Under the pieces are notes generated by a model. That model was not told the DNA's origin. It made no database searches and saw nothing but the letters and a program-made list of their open reading frames with translations. Of a stretch of DNA of 64,000 nucleotides, positions 1 to 13,983 are shown in pieces; position 1 is the first letter of the stretch, and each line of letters opens with the position of its first letter. Location: contig CAJFCJ010000027.1 of NCBI GenBank assembly GCA_904063045.1, positions 188,501-252,500 of the forward strand. Direction: 5' to 3'. Source of the stretch: Dimorphilus gyrociliatus. Taxonomy: Eukaryota > Annelida > Polychaeta > Dinophilidae. Position numbers and translations under genes: made by a program.

Positions 1-2800
1 TGAATAGAATTAGCATGCAAGAAATGAAATAGACGGCATAAAATAGACGAGTAAAGCTAGAAAAAAAATTTTCTTGCCGCTTCAAAGTGACAAAAGCCTA
101 TTGTAAAGTTAGACAAAAGCTTTAAAGCACATTTACTCATTGGCGCACTGATGCAAGAAGGCGACGGGAGTGTGCGCCGCAATACTGCAATACAGCGGCA
201 GACAATAGCGGCGCATTGTATAAACACGTGTATATTGTATGCGAGAATAATAGCTAAATACACTTTGCGCCTTTACCTAGCTACAATAGGTTGAGTATAG
301 CGTATCACAATGGGCCCTGTTTGTCTCATGTTGAATGCATAAATACATTATGTATAGTTTATCAAGGGAAAGGGGCCGTTAGAAACAGGTGCGAAAATGA
401 TATGACAATGGAGGTAGGCTGCACAGCGCATTAGCGATCAGATCCATTCGAACAATGAAACTAAATGGACTCATTTTACTTGTATTGTTTGCAAGAGACA
501 ATTCGAGGCTTGGAGTAGATCAGAAGTGAAAAGTTGTCGACTCTGTTCAGCTTAGTGGTTCTTAATAAATTTTTTCTGCTAGTTTTTATCTTTTTTATCA
601 AAGAAAACAACAAAAACAACATTGTAGAATGGAAGAAAAAAAAGACAAGTTTGTCAATTATAAAGTTAATGTTTTTATTTGATTAAAATGTCATACAGTT
701 ATATTCAATAATGGCTTTTAGATGAACGGTTCATGAAAAGCTGTTTATACGTTGTTCTGTATTAATATAATTATATAACGCATATAAATTATTGTATAGC
801 AATACTTACAGTGTAATATGAATTTTTCGTAAAAACACCAAAAATTTCGTGTAAATTGTAATATGTGTATAGTAACACTCTCATTTAGTTGAAAGTGTCT
901 TCTAAATAAAGGTAATGTATACACTGTATACTGTATACTATTTACTTGTTTATACAAATATAATCGTGTAAAGTTCTGTGCACAAGGTGTGATTTGTTAG
1001 TGTAATTGGTATTGAAAAGCAACACAGAGAGGAGAATAAAGAGTAGCAAGGTTAATTGGGCTTTATCGATTGCTTTACGATTGGAACAAGGTGAAAAGAA
1101 AGAGGAGGAGTGCGTATAGACGGGAAGAGTGAAGAAAAGAGATTAAATAGACAAGAGAGAGAAAAGAAGAATAAGACTAAGAATAAGAGGTAAAAGGCTG
1201 GATGGAAAAGCGAAGGAGAAAGAAAGAGAGAGAGCGAGAGAGGAGGAGAGAAGCAGGAAAGAGTAATAAAAACATATTGTTACAATAAGAAAGAAAACAG
1301 TTGATTTTGATTTTTATAGAGTAGTTTAACTGAAGCAAATAAAAGAAAGTTTCTTACAGATTAAGCTGAATACCCACTGTTCAAATTTAAATATACATAT
1401 GTATATACTGTAAACTGTAGATAGATAAACTAGCATGTTTACAATAACAAGAATAATAAAAACTCGTAACGCATTTACCGACGGATGTATAATTTATATA
1501 CCTTTGTTCGTTTGTCTACAATTACGTATACTTGACGGCTATTAACGTAATCACAAATTGTTTCTACAAATATCTCGAAAGCAAATCAACAAGCGAGATT
1601 AAAAGTGAAAAGGGCGCCAAGGTGAGCGTCTAACGAAGCGTGACGCCGTTCCAATTAGAAGTGTAAAAGTTATTGAGGCGTCACATCGGCCGTCTTTGTA
1701 GACTCGTTAGTCCATTGTCGAACTCGTGCCACGATCAAAGACCGCTTGCCGAAAGAAAGTTGGCGGAGTTTCCTACTGCAAAAATTTTCACCAAAAGTCG
1801 ACTTCTATGTTGCAGATATTGTTTATACATGGCATTGTGTGGTGTATATGGTGCGAATGAATGAACTATACATACGTCAGATTTCTTTTTTTGTGTTCTA
1901 TATCTACTTGCGAACACGTATTTGTTTACTTTTATATGTAGAATATATTTATTAATTTATACGTTAAATACTCCTTTACATGAGGTTAATGTGAAATTAT
2001 AGACAGATTAAGCGATTCGTTTATTTTTAAACTAGATAACCTTTGACTGTAAGCGAAAAAATGTATGCGTAGCGTGAGGAAGTAGGCGGAGGCGTCACTC
2101 GACCCGATCGGTTTATAATGGAATAATTTGATTGTTGATTCTGATGATTTGATTATAGGAAAAGAATCAGTTGGACGGAACAGAAATAGTCTAAATGAAA
2201 TAGATTTGATTTGTCAAAAATGTTCTCCTTTTAAGGGAGTTGCTCTTTATCCAATAGTCAATTGTCGGTCACGCTTTAACAAATGAATATGGAGCGAAAT
2301 TCAGGAAGTGAAACTGTAAAATGAATACGTAAGGAGCAGTAAGCTCGTTAGTCGACCGGCCAGCTGAGACAAACGGTTAGGAATTGCTAATTGCCAATTA
2401 GACGGCACCGCATCTGCTCTTGAAAGGGTCGTATTCAGAAAGAGAATGGCGCGCAAAAGTGCGGCCACAAGCGTCTTTTTTATCGAATACAATAGTCAAG
2501 GTGACAATGAACACAATAGCGTTCTGTAAATGCAGTAGTCGTTGCGGTTCTTTTTGCTTAATATATGACTATTCTTTTCCTTTTCTTCTTTTACCATATT
2601 TCCATACTGTTAATGTTTTCTCTTCTTTTTCCGGAAAAAAGCCCATAATCTCCAGCGTTTTTCCTACATTAGTAAACGCCTACAAGATACGAGATGTACG
2701 TTGCCTACTTTATAGAGTTGGTTATATTTGTATATAATTAGCGCAACAACCAATTATACGTGGAGCGTTTATTTGTTAAATAATCATATAAAAAAAGGCC
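1..2800. other. Gene-free region with GC-richer islands
   Basis: I see no convincing gene here. The open frames are short, lack recognisable domains and often begin with non-ATG codons. GC-richer islands stand out from the AT-rich background at about 60-260, 1600-1760, 2040-2130 and 2330-2480. They lack splice-bounded frames and could be cis-regulatory or conserved non-coding DNA. About 1090-1265 is a strongly purine-biased tract of GA and GGA runs. Three copies of the 8-mer GGCGTCAC (or its complement) lie at 1640, 1677 and 2091. The regulatory reading is inference. Confidence 0.5.
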
Positions 2801-4034
2801 TAAAATTTAGTAGTTTGACCTTTAATATATATAGTTATATGTATATGTATATATATATAGTTTATATTCTTATTAATAAGTTCTATTGATGAGGTTAAAT
2901 AATAAATTAATAGGTTGAAAATATATACGCAAAATTCTAGTGAAAGAAATGAATAAAGTAGATGTACAAAGTATATAAAATACTCTATACATTGTGCATA
3001 TAAGAAAACATACTGAATTTATTCTCTATAAAGCGTTACTCACTGGGAATAATACAATAAAATTTTCCATTTAACATCCCCTTTATTATATTCTTTAACT
3101 TAATTTTTTCCCTTTGTTTGTTCTTTTGTTATACTTTCATCCTCTTTCTCATAGACGACGCTTACTCTTAAATACATCTTATAGGCTTTATTATTTCCTC
3201 TATCATTCATTTTGTATTCTTTATTTTGCAAAGGTGTTTGAAGGTCGTTACTAAATTTATTTCTTCTCTTCTTTTCTTTTACTCCCCTTTTTTCTTAAAA
3301 ATTTTTAATAAGGCGTACTTTGTACTATCTACACATTGTATACGCTTATAGGCTTATATACAGTATATATACGTTTGTGCTTGCCCTTTTTCACCATTCT
3401 CTCTCTCTCCCTCTCTCTCTCCTACTTTATTCATGATTTCAACTCTTTCTTTTTATTAACTCTAACATAATACAATCTAATCAAAATTCATAAATTTTGA
3501 ATAATAAATGAGCTAGGAAAGAGAATTGAAAAGGGTTATCATCAAGTTCTAATAGGAAAAGAGAGAGACAGAAAGAGAGAGAAGGCGGAAGAAAGGCAAA
3601 GGATGTACGTGAACGGCGAAACGTAAATTGAAATCTATTAAAAATACCAAAGTCACAATGCATTTAGTAATTTCAATTATATTTCCTATTTTGTATCGCA
3701 CAAAACCGAATGGCAATAGCGCGCCTATTCTCAATAGAACTCACTCGATTCGATTGATTTGCCTAATTAAATTGTTTATTGATGAATAGGCGGTTTTAAG
3801 TACAAAAGGCGCAGTAAATCACTGTTTTATCGTCCGCTTCTCTAGGGGACCGCCTACAACATTGCCTCTAATTATAGCTTTTCAATACGAGGCGTCTCGC
3901 AAGCTTTGATTTCAGTTGACGTTTTCAATTAGTCAATGCAGGAGTCAAAGTCACGAAAAGACAAAAAATAATAAAAATCCGTCTATTATTTTCCGTAAAG
4001 CATCTTTAGATAAGAATTTTTTTCTTCCTCGTTT

Positions 4035-4066
4035 ATTCATTCATTCATTCATTCATTCATTCATTC
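4035..4066. repeat. (ATTC)8 tetranucleotide microsatellite
   Basis: Eight uninterrupted ATTC units are visible within a longer pyrimidine-rich tract. Confidence 0.95.
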
Positions 4067-4328
4067 TTCCTTTTTTCTTTCTTTATTTCCCTTCTTTATT
4101 TCTGAAAGAGATTTCCATCAGTTCCTCTACATCTCTCCTGCTTTGCTAATGGAATAATTAGATGTAATTTTCAACGTAAATTAATAAACTTGAGAAAATT
4201 GTCGGTGTAAATGGAGGCAGGTAGCCAGTCACCAGTAGAGTTCGAAATACAGAAAGAAAGAGATACAGACAGAGATAGAAAGAGAATAGGTGGAGCAGGG
4301 TATAGGTATGACAGAAAGGAGGATAAAG

Positions 4329-4349
4329 ATATATATATATATATATATA
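4329..4349. repeat. (AT)n microsatellite
   Basis: An uninterrupted AT dinucleotide run, followed about 80 bases later by a GA-rich tract at about 4430-4460. Confidence 0.9.
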
Positions 4350-7300
4350 CATTTATATACTGCGAATGTGTGTATATGTGTATGCATATGTGTAACTAAA
4401 GTAAATATATACAGTGGCAGAGGCAGAGACAGACAGAGAGAGAGAGGGAGAGAGAGAGAAGAAAGAAGGAAGAATAAAAAGAGAGTTCAATACAATTAGT
4501 AGGAATAATATGGTCATAAGATTACGTATAAAAAAAGATTACCCAACGAAATAAGGGGTTAAAAGGAGGGGAGGGGGTTGGAAATGCATAAATAAATATT
4601 GCATAAACTGTGAACTAAGTACTATACCGTATGTAAGAATGCAAAATAGCTGAAAATTGTATAAAATAACGAATATCAAATAAATTAAATGTTTATTATT
4701 CAACATTTATGTTATATTTATTTTAGACAAGTGATAAAAGTTTGATCTCGCTTAACCAATGCAATTACTGATTGAAGCTCTTAGGAGTATAGTTATATAT
4801 AGCATACAAGAAATATATGTATATAAATTTATATATATATAATATATATATTTATATATATGTAAGGATCATATACTTTACATTAGTGTGTAGAGCTCTT
4901 TACAAATAATGCACTGCGGAACCGTTGAGACTTTTAAAAGAAAATACCAACATTTAGATGATATAAATGGAAAACAATAACCTTCTATGGTAGAGTGTAT
5001 GATGGGTTCAATTAGCTGTGTGGAAAAGAGGATACGTAAAGAATGAAAGAGAAAAGAAAAGAAAGAGAGAAAGAGAAAGAGAGAGAGAGAGGGGGAAAGA
5101 GAAAAGTCTCATTATTGGTGAAAAATCGAATAGTGGAGACGCCTTTGAATCGTTCGTTAAACATATAAAGTAATCTCAGATGGCACTCAATTGTTACATA
5201 CGCCTTATTATCCCCTGCTGTTTTTTTGTAGAAGCGACTAATTTTTCTGCTTATGCATCGTGTTACATACATATGTCACTCATTTTCTCCAATTAACTTT
5301 ACATTAACGCCTTCCCTTCAAACACCTTCTTCTTTCAGCAAAGATTTTGCATCGATTACTTACCGACGTGTAATCTTAAACTTTCTCATTATCATAGTAT
5401 TGTTCGCTATCTATTATTTAAGGACAAAGACCCCTTGTTATCTACTGCAATATTCTATATAGACATTGAACGGAACGACTTAAATTTGAAAAAAAAGAAA
5501 AGGTTAAAGGATAATATATAAAAGAATACAATCATAGCTCATAGGCGATGCTAATAATTATCGACGTTACACCTACTGCAAAGTTGTATTAGGATTAATA
5601 ATATTTACCTATTCAAAACGCGTAATTTGAATAGGACGAATTCAATTGCCTGTGACTAAAATGGTGAATTAATGCTTTATTGCATCTTTCTTGCATCAAT
5701 ACACATGTATAATATGGCTCAATCATTTATTGTAAAGGTTTGTGCATGGGATATTATTTATATTACAATACATGTATTGTTTGTCTATATATGTAGATAT
5801 AGTCGATAAATGGCTTGTGAATAAATGTAATGGAATTGTTATTTGACAGGTTTTATGCTTTGTGCGAAGAAGAATAATACAGATAAATATATTTTGTTAT
5901 ATATGCGAATAAATGCGCGGATAAGTATCTTTCTTTACATTAATACAACTGCTAAACAGTATCATCGTCATCGTCATTATCATCAACAGCAACAAAAATA
6001 ACACAACAAAAACAAAGCACATTGAATTATCCTAACCAAGAGTAACCCATATTTTCAAATAATCTCATCTTTTGGTTGTTTTATACGTCATTTATCGGCT
6101 TAAGAAGATCAAAGGAACGTAGATTGATGATTACTAATTCGGTAGAGAACGGCCTCTCCTTATTCTTCTCTGTCTCTGTCTCCCAATCTCTCGCTCTCTC
6201 TCTCTGTCTCTTCCTCTTCTTCTCCTTCTATTAATCTACGTTGTCGAACTTTACCTTGGCTTAGTATATGTTATTCTTTGATAGTTTTCCCATTTTTTTT
6301 GCTGTATCTACCTTCACCTTATTTTTTTTTACCTTTTTTTCACTCGTTATATTATCTATGAGAAGAAAAAATTACTTTACTCTAACCCGAAATGTCGCCT
6401 TCAAAATGACGAGCAATGGATTTTCCATTCCCCTTCTCCCATTATCAAAACGCTCACTTAATAGAAGATTGGAGAAATCCTTTTAAGTAAAAAGTCGTTT
6501 CAACATACTTTGAAAGAAATATATAAAGATGGCGTCTAAGAAATAAACGCATACGCTGCCTTTTCAGGCAATCATGTCTCCTATAATGACCATCAGTGAT
6601 TGGCAGTCTGATTGACTTTCCGTCCAGTTTTATTCATTTACTTACTGTCTGATAGATTTTCGAGGGCCCTTTCTGTCCTTCGTGCATTCAATATGAAAAA
6701 AAGCGACAAAAAGTACACTTTCTAAAAGAGAATACATGCACTCTAAAGATGAGTAGATGGAGAAGAGGAAAAGGAGCGGGAAGCGAAAGGGAAGCGGGAT
6801 AGGTGAACGATGAGAAGTGTAAACGAAGTGTAAAAGAAATCAGGGAGAAGTAGATAAATTGTAATTGTAGTAAAATGAATTGAATGGAAGAAATCGAAAG
6901 AAAAAAGGGGATAGAGAAGAGATATAAGATGAAAGAGAGAGAAAATAAATGAGACAAAACAAAACAAAAGAGAAAAATAAAGTAGCATGTGCGAAGAAAA
7001 GCCTCTTGAATTTTCGTTCAACTGCGCTTTATTATTTTACGTTCAAACAGAAAGAGTTGAACTTAATTACAAAGGCAATCGGACCGCAACAAATTGCTGT
7101 CTCTCAAAATGAAATTTCGAGCGCTTTATGCGAACAAAGCTATTTTTTCTTCGACTTAAAAGAAGAGAAAACTGTCTTGAAGAGCAAGTATCGCCTGAAG
7201 CTGCCCGTAACAACACTGTAGCCTTTTCTAGCAATAAAATATCGCCATTAGCACTTCTAATGCTCTCCTCTTCCTCTTCTTCCATCTGCCTCGACCTCAT

Positions 7301-7650
7301 TTGCATAATTTCTTGAATGTTCGTTACGCAAACAATCAAATTTTACGCTTGTAAACGTTTTCAAGTTTATTATCTTGTTAGTTGGAATTAATTCATATTT
7401 CTATGTTTTCGTTAGTTAAGAGAGAAAATCGAATAAAGTAAAATGGCGATAGGAAATATAACAATTTCACTTCTTTTACTTTATAATAAAAGTGTCAAAG
7501 AAAATTGTTTTTCATTGACATTTGCAAAGTTTAGGGTCCCTTTTTCCTCTTTATCTACATTCTTGTTTTCTTCCTCTTTTTTCTACAACTTTTTCTTCTT
7601 CAAATTTTTCCCTCTTGTCAGTCTATTTCCTTCTCCCAGTACATCTATTT

Positions 7651-7698
7651 ACACATATATACATATACATATACATATATATATATATATATATATAT
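7651..7698. repeat. Compound (ACAT)/(AT)n microsatellite
   Basis: ACATAT-type units grade into a pure AT run. (CT)n at about 7738-7760 and (TTC)n at about 7791-7812 follow closely. Confidence 0.9.
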
Positions 7699-8163
7699 GC
7701 ACAAATTTACATGTACATATGTATAAATAATATCTCATCTCTCTCTCTCGCTCTCTCTCATTCCTTCAGGTTTCTTCAGTCATACTTGTTTTCTTCTTCT
7801 TCTTCTTCTTCTCCTTAATATACCTTATATCTTGCTTATATCCTTTCTTTATTCCATCATTTTTTTGTGTGTTTAGAAAGAAAGAGAAAAAACAGAAACT
7901 AAATGATAATTGAAAAAAGAAGAAGAATGCCTTCACCGCACCTCTCTTGTTTTCTTTCTTCAACTCATCATTTCTTGTTGTTTTCTTGTGTTTTCTCTAT
8001 TTTTAAAAGAAAAAAAGGTGTACGCATATCTAGACGGAGAGAAAATGGAGGGACAGAGAAACAGAAAGAGAGATAGCTGGACGGAGCGATAAAAAAGAGA
8101 GATAAAGTTGAAAACGCAAAAAAGCAGAAAAGATAACAAGATAAAAAATGAAAAGAAATAGTT

Positions 8164-8169
8164 TTTATT
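8164..8169 (-). terminator. Candidate polyadenylation signal for SoxB2
   Basis: AATAAA reads on the minus strand about 465 bp downstream of the SoxB2 stop codon. It is the first canonical hexamer I noticed downstream. In an AT-rich genome such hexamers are common by chance, so support is weak. Confidence 0.35.
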
Positions 8170-8634
8170 AAAATTTTTATAGTTAAATTAATCAATTAAA
8201 TAATTAATTAATTAAAGTTTAACTATTAGAAAAGAAAAAGAAATTATAGGCCTAAAAGAAGTAACGAAATAGATAAGAATAATGTTGGGCCGTAGCCGGA
8301 ATTAGGGGAATGAGAGTGAATTGCAAAGAAGCTCAACGAAGCGCGAAATGACGACAAATTAACAGCATTCGACGCTATTTGCTTGTGGAAGAGACGTCTA
8401 TAGACGCTTTAGACGGTCAATCGCTGCCGTACTAGAGGTCAGCTAAGAATTCTTTGATTATCTTCTTACTCGCGCAATTACTACTTTTCTGTTGATTGAA
8501 AACGTGTTTTTGTCGGAGAACGACGGTAAAACCGAAAAAAATTTTCTATTTCGGATACAATACTGATACGACAGCTAAATGAAGGAGATTAGCGGCGATT
8601 AATTAGATCTTAATTACTTTTTATGCATCAACAG

Positions 8635-9402
8635 TTAGGTGGAAGGAGTTTTTAATTCTTCGTTAGGCAAACCTGGTGGTGGTATGTAACCAGGGTGAGG
8701 TCTTGTAATGGGCGGCGGAGGGCTACCTTCCTTCACAGCTGGACTCTTCGGGGGGGAATAGTGATGAAGATTACCGTATTGTTGATGTAGAGCGGCAACT
8801 GCTGCGGCGGAGAAAGGTGGAAGAGAGCTAAAATGAGGATACGAATTGAGTAACGATGGCGGAGGAGGTAGAAAGTCGTGGGAACGTTCTAGGAACTTTG
8901 GATCCAGAAAAGGCAAAGGCGGCATCAGTGAACGATCCGAAGATGCTGAGATTGCTCTGAGTGTATCAGCAGCGGGGGAAGAGCCGAGAAGGAAAGGAGG
9001 AGGCGCCGGTGGTAAAGGTCCCAATCCTGGATGTCCAGCCAACATTGGCAATGGGAAAGGATACTTGGCAGTTTTCAAAAGAGATTTTGTCTTTCTTCTT
9101 GGCCTGTATTTATAATCTGGATGCTCTTTCATATGCAGAGCCCGTAAACGTTTTGCTTCGTCAATAAATGGCCTTTTTTGCTCCTCTGTCAAAAGTTTCC
9201 ATTCCGCACCCAAACGCTTTGAAATTTCCGAATTGTGCATTTTTGGATTTTCTTGCGCCATTTTACGCCGTTGTCCTCTAGACCAGACCATAAAAGCATT
9301 CATAGGTCTCTTTACGTGATCCTGGCCAGAATTCGGCACAGCGAACATATTTGGTGACAATCGCTCGTCATCAACTCGACAAACATCTACACTCGGTTCC
9401 AT
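8635..9402 (-). CDS. SoxB2: Group B2 Sox transcription factor (Sox14/Sox21 type)
   Basis: Encodes an HMG-box DNA-binding protein of the SoxB2 group, nuclear regulators of neural and other progenitor fates. With the ATG at 9400-9402 it is 255 aa. The frame stays open to an upstream ATG at 9490-9492, which would give 285 aa. The HMG box spans about residues 28-106, beginning [13 protein letters not shown] and ending near [14 protein letters not shown]. The box residues and the following KYPFPLP stretch are typical of SoxB2. The C-terminal half is rich in Pro, Ser and Ala, and a distal HPGYIPPP segment resembles the conserved C-terminal NPGY region of Sox14/21. I prefer the internal start because SoxB2 proteins usually begin close to the HMG box, the upstream 30 residues look non-conserved, and an acceptor-like TTTTCCTCAG lies one base before this ATG. 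There is no intron in the coding region, as is usual for SoxB. The group call is confident; the exact N-terminus is not. Confidence 0.93.
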   Translation of the reverse strand: MEPSVDVCRVDDERLSPNMFAVPNSGQDHVKRPMNAFMVWSRGQRRKMAQENPKMHNSEISKRLGAEWKLLTEEQKRPFIDEAKRLRALHMKEHPDYKYRPRRKTKSLLKTAKYPFPLPMLAGHPGLGPLPPAPPPFLLGSSPAADTLRAISASSDRSLMPPLPFLDPKFLERSHDFLPPPPSLLNSYPHFSSLPPFSAAAVAALHQQYGNLHHYSPPKSPAVKEGSPPPPITRPHPGYIPPPGLPNEELKTPST

Positions 9403-9416
9403 GCTGAGGAAAAGTG
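9403..9416 (-). promoter_or_regulatory. Splice-acceptor-like tract abutting the SoxB2 ATG
   Basis: On the minus strand the sequence reads CACTTTTCCTCAG, then one base, then the ATG at 9402. This fits a 3' splice site for a 5'-UTR intron or a spliced-leader addition site. If used, it excludes the upstream in-frame ATG at 9492. It was inferred from the motif alone. Confidence 0.35.
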
Positions 9417-12400
9417 ACGCCGTAACTGAATAGACGCTCCGCCTTGCAGGCCCCGCCTTACAGGGGGCGTCATAAACACATCGCCTTTTCATCGCCGCTT
9501 TACAAAGCGTCCGTTTCGAGTAACGGGAGGCGACAAAGTAACATTTTTCTCGGGTTCGATACGAGGCGTAGAAGCGTTACAAAAGCCTTTCATTCACCGC
9601 CCTCCTCTTTTACCGTCTAGAAAAAGGGCTTCGGCAACAAAAGGGACTGTTTAATCATATTATACTTACTTCTTTCACCTCTCATTCGCTTTATTAATAT
9701 AACATCCTTTCTTCACCAACAATGTTTCCATTCTTTACCTATCCACATTGCGCTCTTCTATTAGGATTATTAAACACTGATATTGTACAGGTTGTTTGTA
9801 TAGTTTGGCAAACGTTTTAAACACTTATCGTTTTATGTAAAAAAAGGAAAGAATAATGAAAAAAACAGAGAGGGCTATCTTATCTTCCTATCTATCCTTT
9901 TCTATATTTACAGTATACCTTTTTTGATACTAAGACTGCTTATTTAAGAGGGTCTTTTTTTCTATTTCTAGTATAATGAGAGTGATGATGGCGTGATGGG
10001 TAGGATATGTGTCGTGCGAACAAAGTCACGATACGGTCATTAATAGTCTGACTAGTTAGCTGTAATTGTCGACGGTTTTTAACAGACTTCCGCCACTTTT
10101 CGTGTATAAGGAGGCCGCTATTAATTGTTTGTCTCCTTAATTGGCGACGTGTCAAGTTCAACTTCTACTATCACGTGTTTTTTCACCCTTCTTATAAATT
10201 GTTTGTAATTGGGGGCGGAGTAATCAGTGGGTGGCCCGGGTATTGTCATACTCTCTTTTCCCCCAACACTCTTCCAAGAGAAAAGGAAGAGATTCTGGCT
10301 AATTATAAAAGGTGTTAATAATTTTTCGTATACACTTAAGCCCTGATAAAATCCTGCAGTACCTGCAAAAATGAATAAATGAATAAACAAATGAATAAAT
10401 AGATAAATAAAGTAAATATCCAACCTTAACCTAAATAGAGTAAAGCTGGTAAATAAACGAATATCTATTAATATATGTATATACTTATATATATATATAG
10501 GTTATATATGTAGTATTTATATTTATTAGATAAGTATAATCAAGTATATGAATATGAATTTATTTACACAAGTTAACTGGGTTTTTTCTTGCCATTTTAT
10601 TCTTTATTGGCGTTTTTTCTAAAAGAAAAAAGTTCATATACAAAGTCTTTTATAGGTAGGCCTCGTCATCATTTTCTTATAGTCTACTTATAGTATTTAA
10701 TAGCTTATTTACTATGTTTAGTATATAATAAAATTAAGTATTAAAAAAAAGCGCCATTTTCATATTAATATTCATAAAAACCCGGTTTTCAAACTAAACT
10801 ATGCGTGTTTCATTGACAGTATAAAAACCATAAGAGCGTTTCTTTGCTTTTTATGACACGTAAGGCCATCTATCTGTTGTTAAAGTTGACTTTTACAGTA
10901 AGAGTATTATTTTACTCTCTTTTCTCTTTAATTTCCTCTCTCTCTGTATATATATATATATACATATATGTATCACTCTTTTATGCCTTTGTTGTCTTTT
11001 GATGAGTTAAACAAAAAGACACAATATATTGTAAAACTATTTCAAACAAGGGACATCTACAGGAATATCCTAGCTCCATCTATGGTAGAAGAAGAGTTGA
11101 AGAGTTTTTCCTTTCTCTCTACGATAGAAGGCCGAAGGGAAACATATCGATAAAAAGACCCATCTATCGGATATAAAACAAAACAAAACAAGGTTTTATG
11201 GCAAATAGATATACAGTATTTGAATTATGAAATAAATTAAAAATATTATGTTGTATATAAATCTAATTTATTAAAAGAAACAGAAACTGGAAACTTTATT
11301 TATACACGTTTTTACAATAAAAAATATGTTTTTTTTATTTATATTATTCAAATTCTATTCTTGATTTAATGCCAAATAGAATAGATATTTAGTATTACAT
11401 TACATTGATGAATTAACAAAACTACGATAGAATTATAAGATCAGTCGAAGAAGGAGGAAGAGGAGGAGGAGGAGGAGGAGGCAAACTAAATCAAGAGATT
11501 TTAATGACATAATAAATAATCTAATTTAAAAATAAATGAAAAGATGGATGAGAAACAAAAATAGCAATTAAAGTAATATATTATATATATATACAGTATT
11601 ATGTATTATGAAGAAACAACTACAAATATCTTGCATTATGCAAAGGAACGAAGAAGTAATAATGGTCATATTTTATTTGATAATAGATAATAAGGAGAAA
11701 TACAGTGATACTAATTATAACGTTGTATAATCGATAAATTGCAGTCTAAATTTATTTAGTCCATATACAGTATATCAAAATAGAAAATTCAGAATAAAAT
11801 GCTTTAGCTCTCTATTAAAAAACTATAGTCTCTTAATGCTATATACCGTGATATACAGTTTATACATTATAATACGGGTAACAGGCTAGTGGAACAGAAA
11901 AAAAGATAATAGCTATTTAATAGGTGTGTATAATACAGAAAAAAAAAGAGAAAAAGTTGGCATGAAGCTACGTTTCCTATTGATAATGTAAAAGACAAGT
12001 GTTGATGTGATGAGAATATAATTATGCACGCCGTAAAACTGCAAAACATGATCAAATTAACTTCAGAATTATATGCATACTGGAAGAGGACGATTCTTTG
12101 TAAAATTTCACAGGCTGTTATTGTGATTAAACTAAAAGGAGTTGTTTTGAAGACTATTAAGTTAATTGTTTATTATTAAATTAATAAAACAGCACATACA
12201 CCTTATATTTTATAGACAATTATCTAACAAGTATTTACATATACTTGCATACATATATTATATAATATTTACGTTTGTAGAGCCATAGAAGGAAAAGAAA
12301 AGTTTTCTCTTTTACTAGTCAGTGTCAAGTTAAACTGCAATGAGACTATTTTCATTTTCATATTACACATATTTACTATCAATCCATGTACGTATATAAC

Positions 12401-13959
12401 ATAACAGATATATTAGAAGTTATGTAATAATTATACTCTCTACAGCAAAACGAGTAAATCCTTCTGTTTCTTCTTTCTTTCTAGCTATTTTTGGTTACTA
12501 ATCTAGATAATTACTTGCGTAAATTTTATTTTTCTTTACATCATTAAGAACTTTTCTACAGTTTGTCTTCCAAGAGTCAACTTTTACTAAAACAATGCAA
12601 AATCTGTCTACAGTATGTTTAATGTTTAATTTTTGCCAACAGCCTTCGAATTCTTAGACGGATTCCCTTTTTCTATTTTTAGCCTCCTTTTATTGTTTTT
12701 ATTTTTGTTTATTTATTTAAGAGAAGACGTTACAAAGATTTCTTTAAGAAAGTAAATTTTAAGGTTTCTTTTATTTTTTTTATTCTCCTTTATAAAGTAA
12801 AATAGGATTTTGCAAACGAAAGAGCAAAACAACGAGTTATTTTATCGAGAAAATTAAAGACTTTTTCCCAGTTCATACATATAAGAAGAAGAAGAAGAAG
12901 AGAGAGAGATGGATACACTTCGAATACACTCCCAATGCATTGTTCTAATAAGGAAGATGCGAAATAATAAATACTTCTGAACAATGAAAAATTTATTGAC
13001 GTTGATAGATTTTATAAAGGAAAATAATATAAAGAAAAAAGTTGACTAATGCGAATTTCTTATTACTTCAACGTAAATATTCCATTTAGATAATACAAAA
13101 GTATCAAACACTCCTTTCTAAACCTCTAGTTTTTATCTGCTTTTTTTTTGACAATGACTGTATACCTTATATTATATAAACTCTCTCTTTTCCCATACTT
13201 TTTACAGAGAAAACTTTTTACCTATCCAAAGTCATTTAAATAAATTTTTCTTATTCATCAAAAATCTATCTCTCTCTCTCTCTCCTCTTCGCTTCCTACT
13301 TTTATTTACCTTTGTGTTATTTTTAAGGAAAGCGATTATTGGAACAAATACTGATAAGACAACCAGTGAAGAAAGGTTAAAGGTTAGAGGGAGAAGAGAG
13401 AGATTCTTACTTTTATTAAATTATATAGATTGAAGTAAAACTTATTAAAAAACGATAGAGAATAGAAAAAGCTTTTATTCTTTCGTTTTCAACAATTTTA
13501 GAAAGCTATTTTGATTTTATTGTTGTACTCTTTTTTATGACTCAGCGTTTATATAACATTTAATGATTCTAGTCGCACTTGACTGAGAAATGTTAAGTGC
13601 TTTTGATATGTACTCCTATTTGGTAGCAGGGTGTTATGTAATCCTATTATCACCCAGCGGCATCAGATGATATCTGTTTACCTTCGACTATTCACAAAAG
13701 CTAGAGAGATAGAAATAAGAAAATATAAAAAACAGGCAAAGAAATACGAGATTAAAAAAGTACAAAACAAAAAAATCCTGATAATTCTATTTATCAATCA
13801 AATTTGATTTTGATTGGCAATCGTTTTGGTCTATTTTTAACGATTTCCCGGAGCCCAAGGCAAAAATGATATTTATGTAGAGAATAAGACAAATAAACAA
13901 ACTGTCTACTAGTAGAGAGTACAGCTGAAAAGAGGCGAGGGAGTAGGATTAGGTGAAGG

Positions 13960-13983
13960 ATGATGATGATGATGATGATGATG
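13960..13983. repeat. (GAT)n trinucleotide microsatellite
   Basis: An uninterrupted run of GAT units, followed by imperfect units to about 13994. Confidence 0.9.

Larger units (their letters stand above)
2801..8634. other. Intergenic region downstream of SoxB2, simple-repeat rich
   Basis: No gene is recognised. The stretch holds (CT)n near 3398-3421, an (ATTC)8 array at 4035-4066, (AT)n at 4329-4349 and about 7651-7698, GA-rich tracts near 4430-4460 and 5040-5100, and (TTC)n near 7791-7812. Less AT-rich islands lie at about 3700-3910, 6540-6640, 7000-7330 and 8330-8470. The last of these is within a few hundred bases of the SoxB2 stop codon and may be 3' UTR or regulatory DNA. The longer frames here translate to runs of Ser, Leu and Phe from repeats and are not treated as genes. 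Confidence 0.5.
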
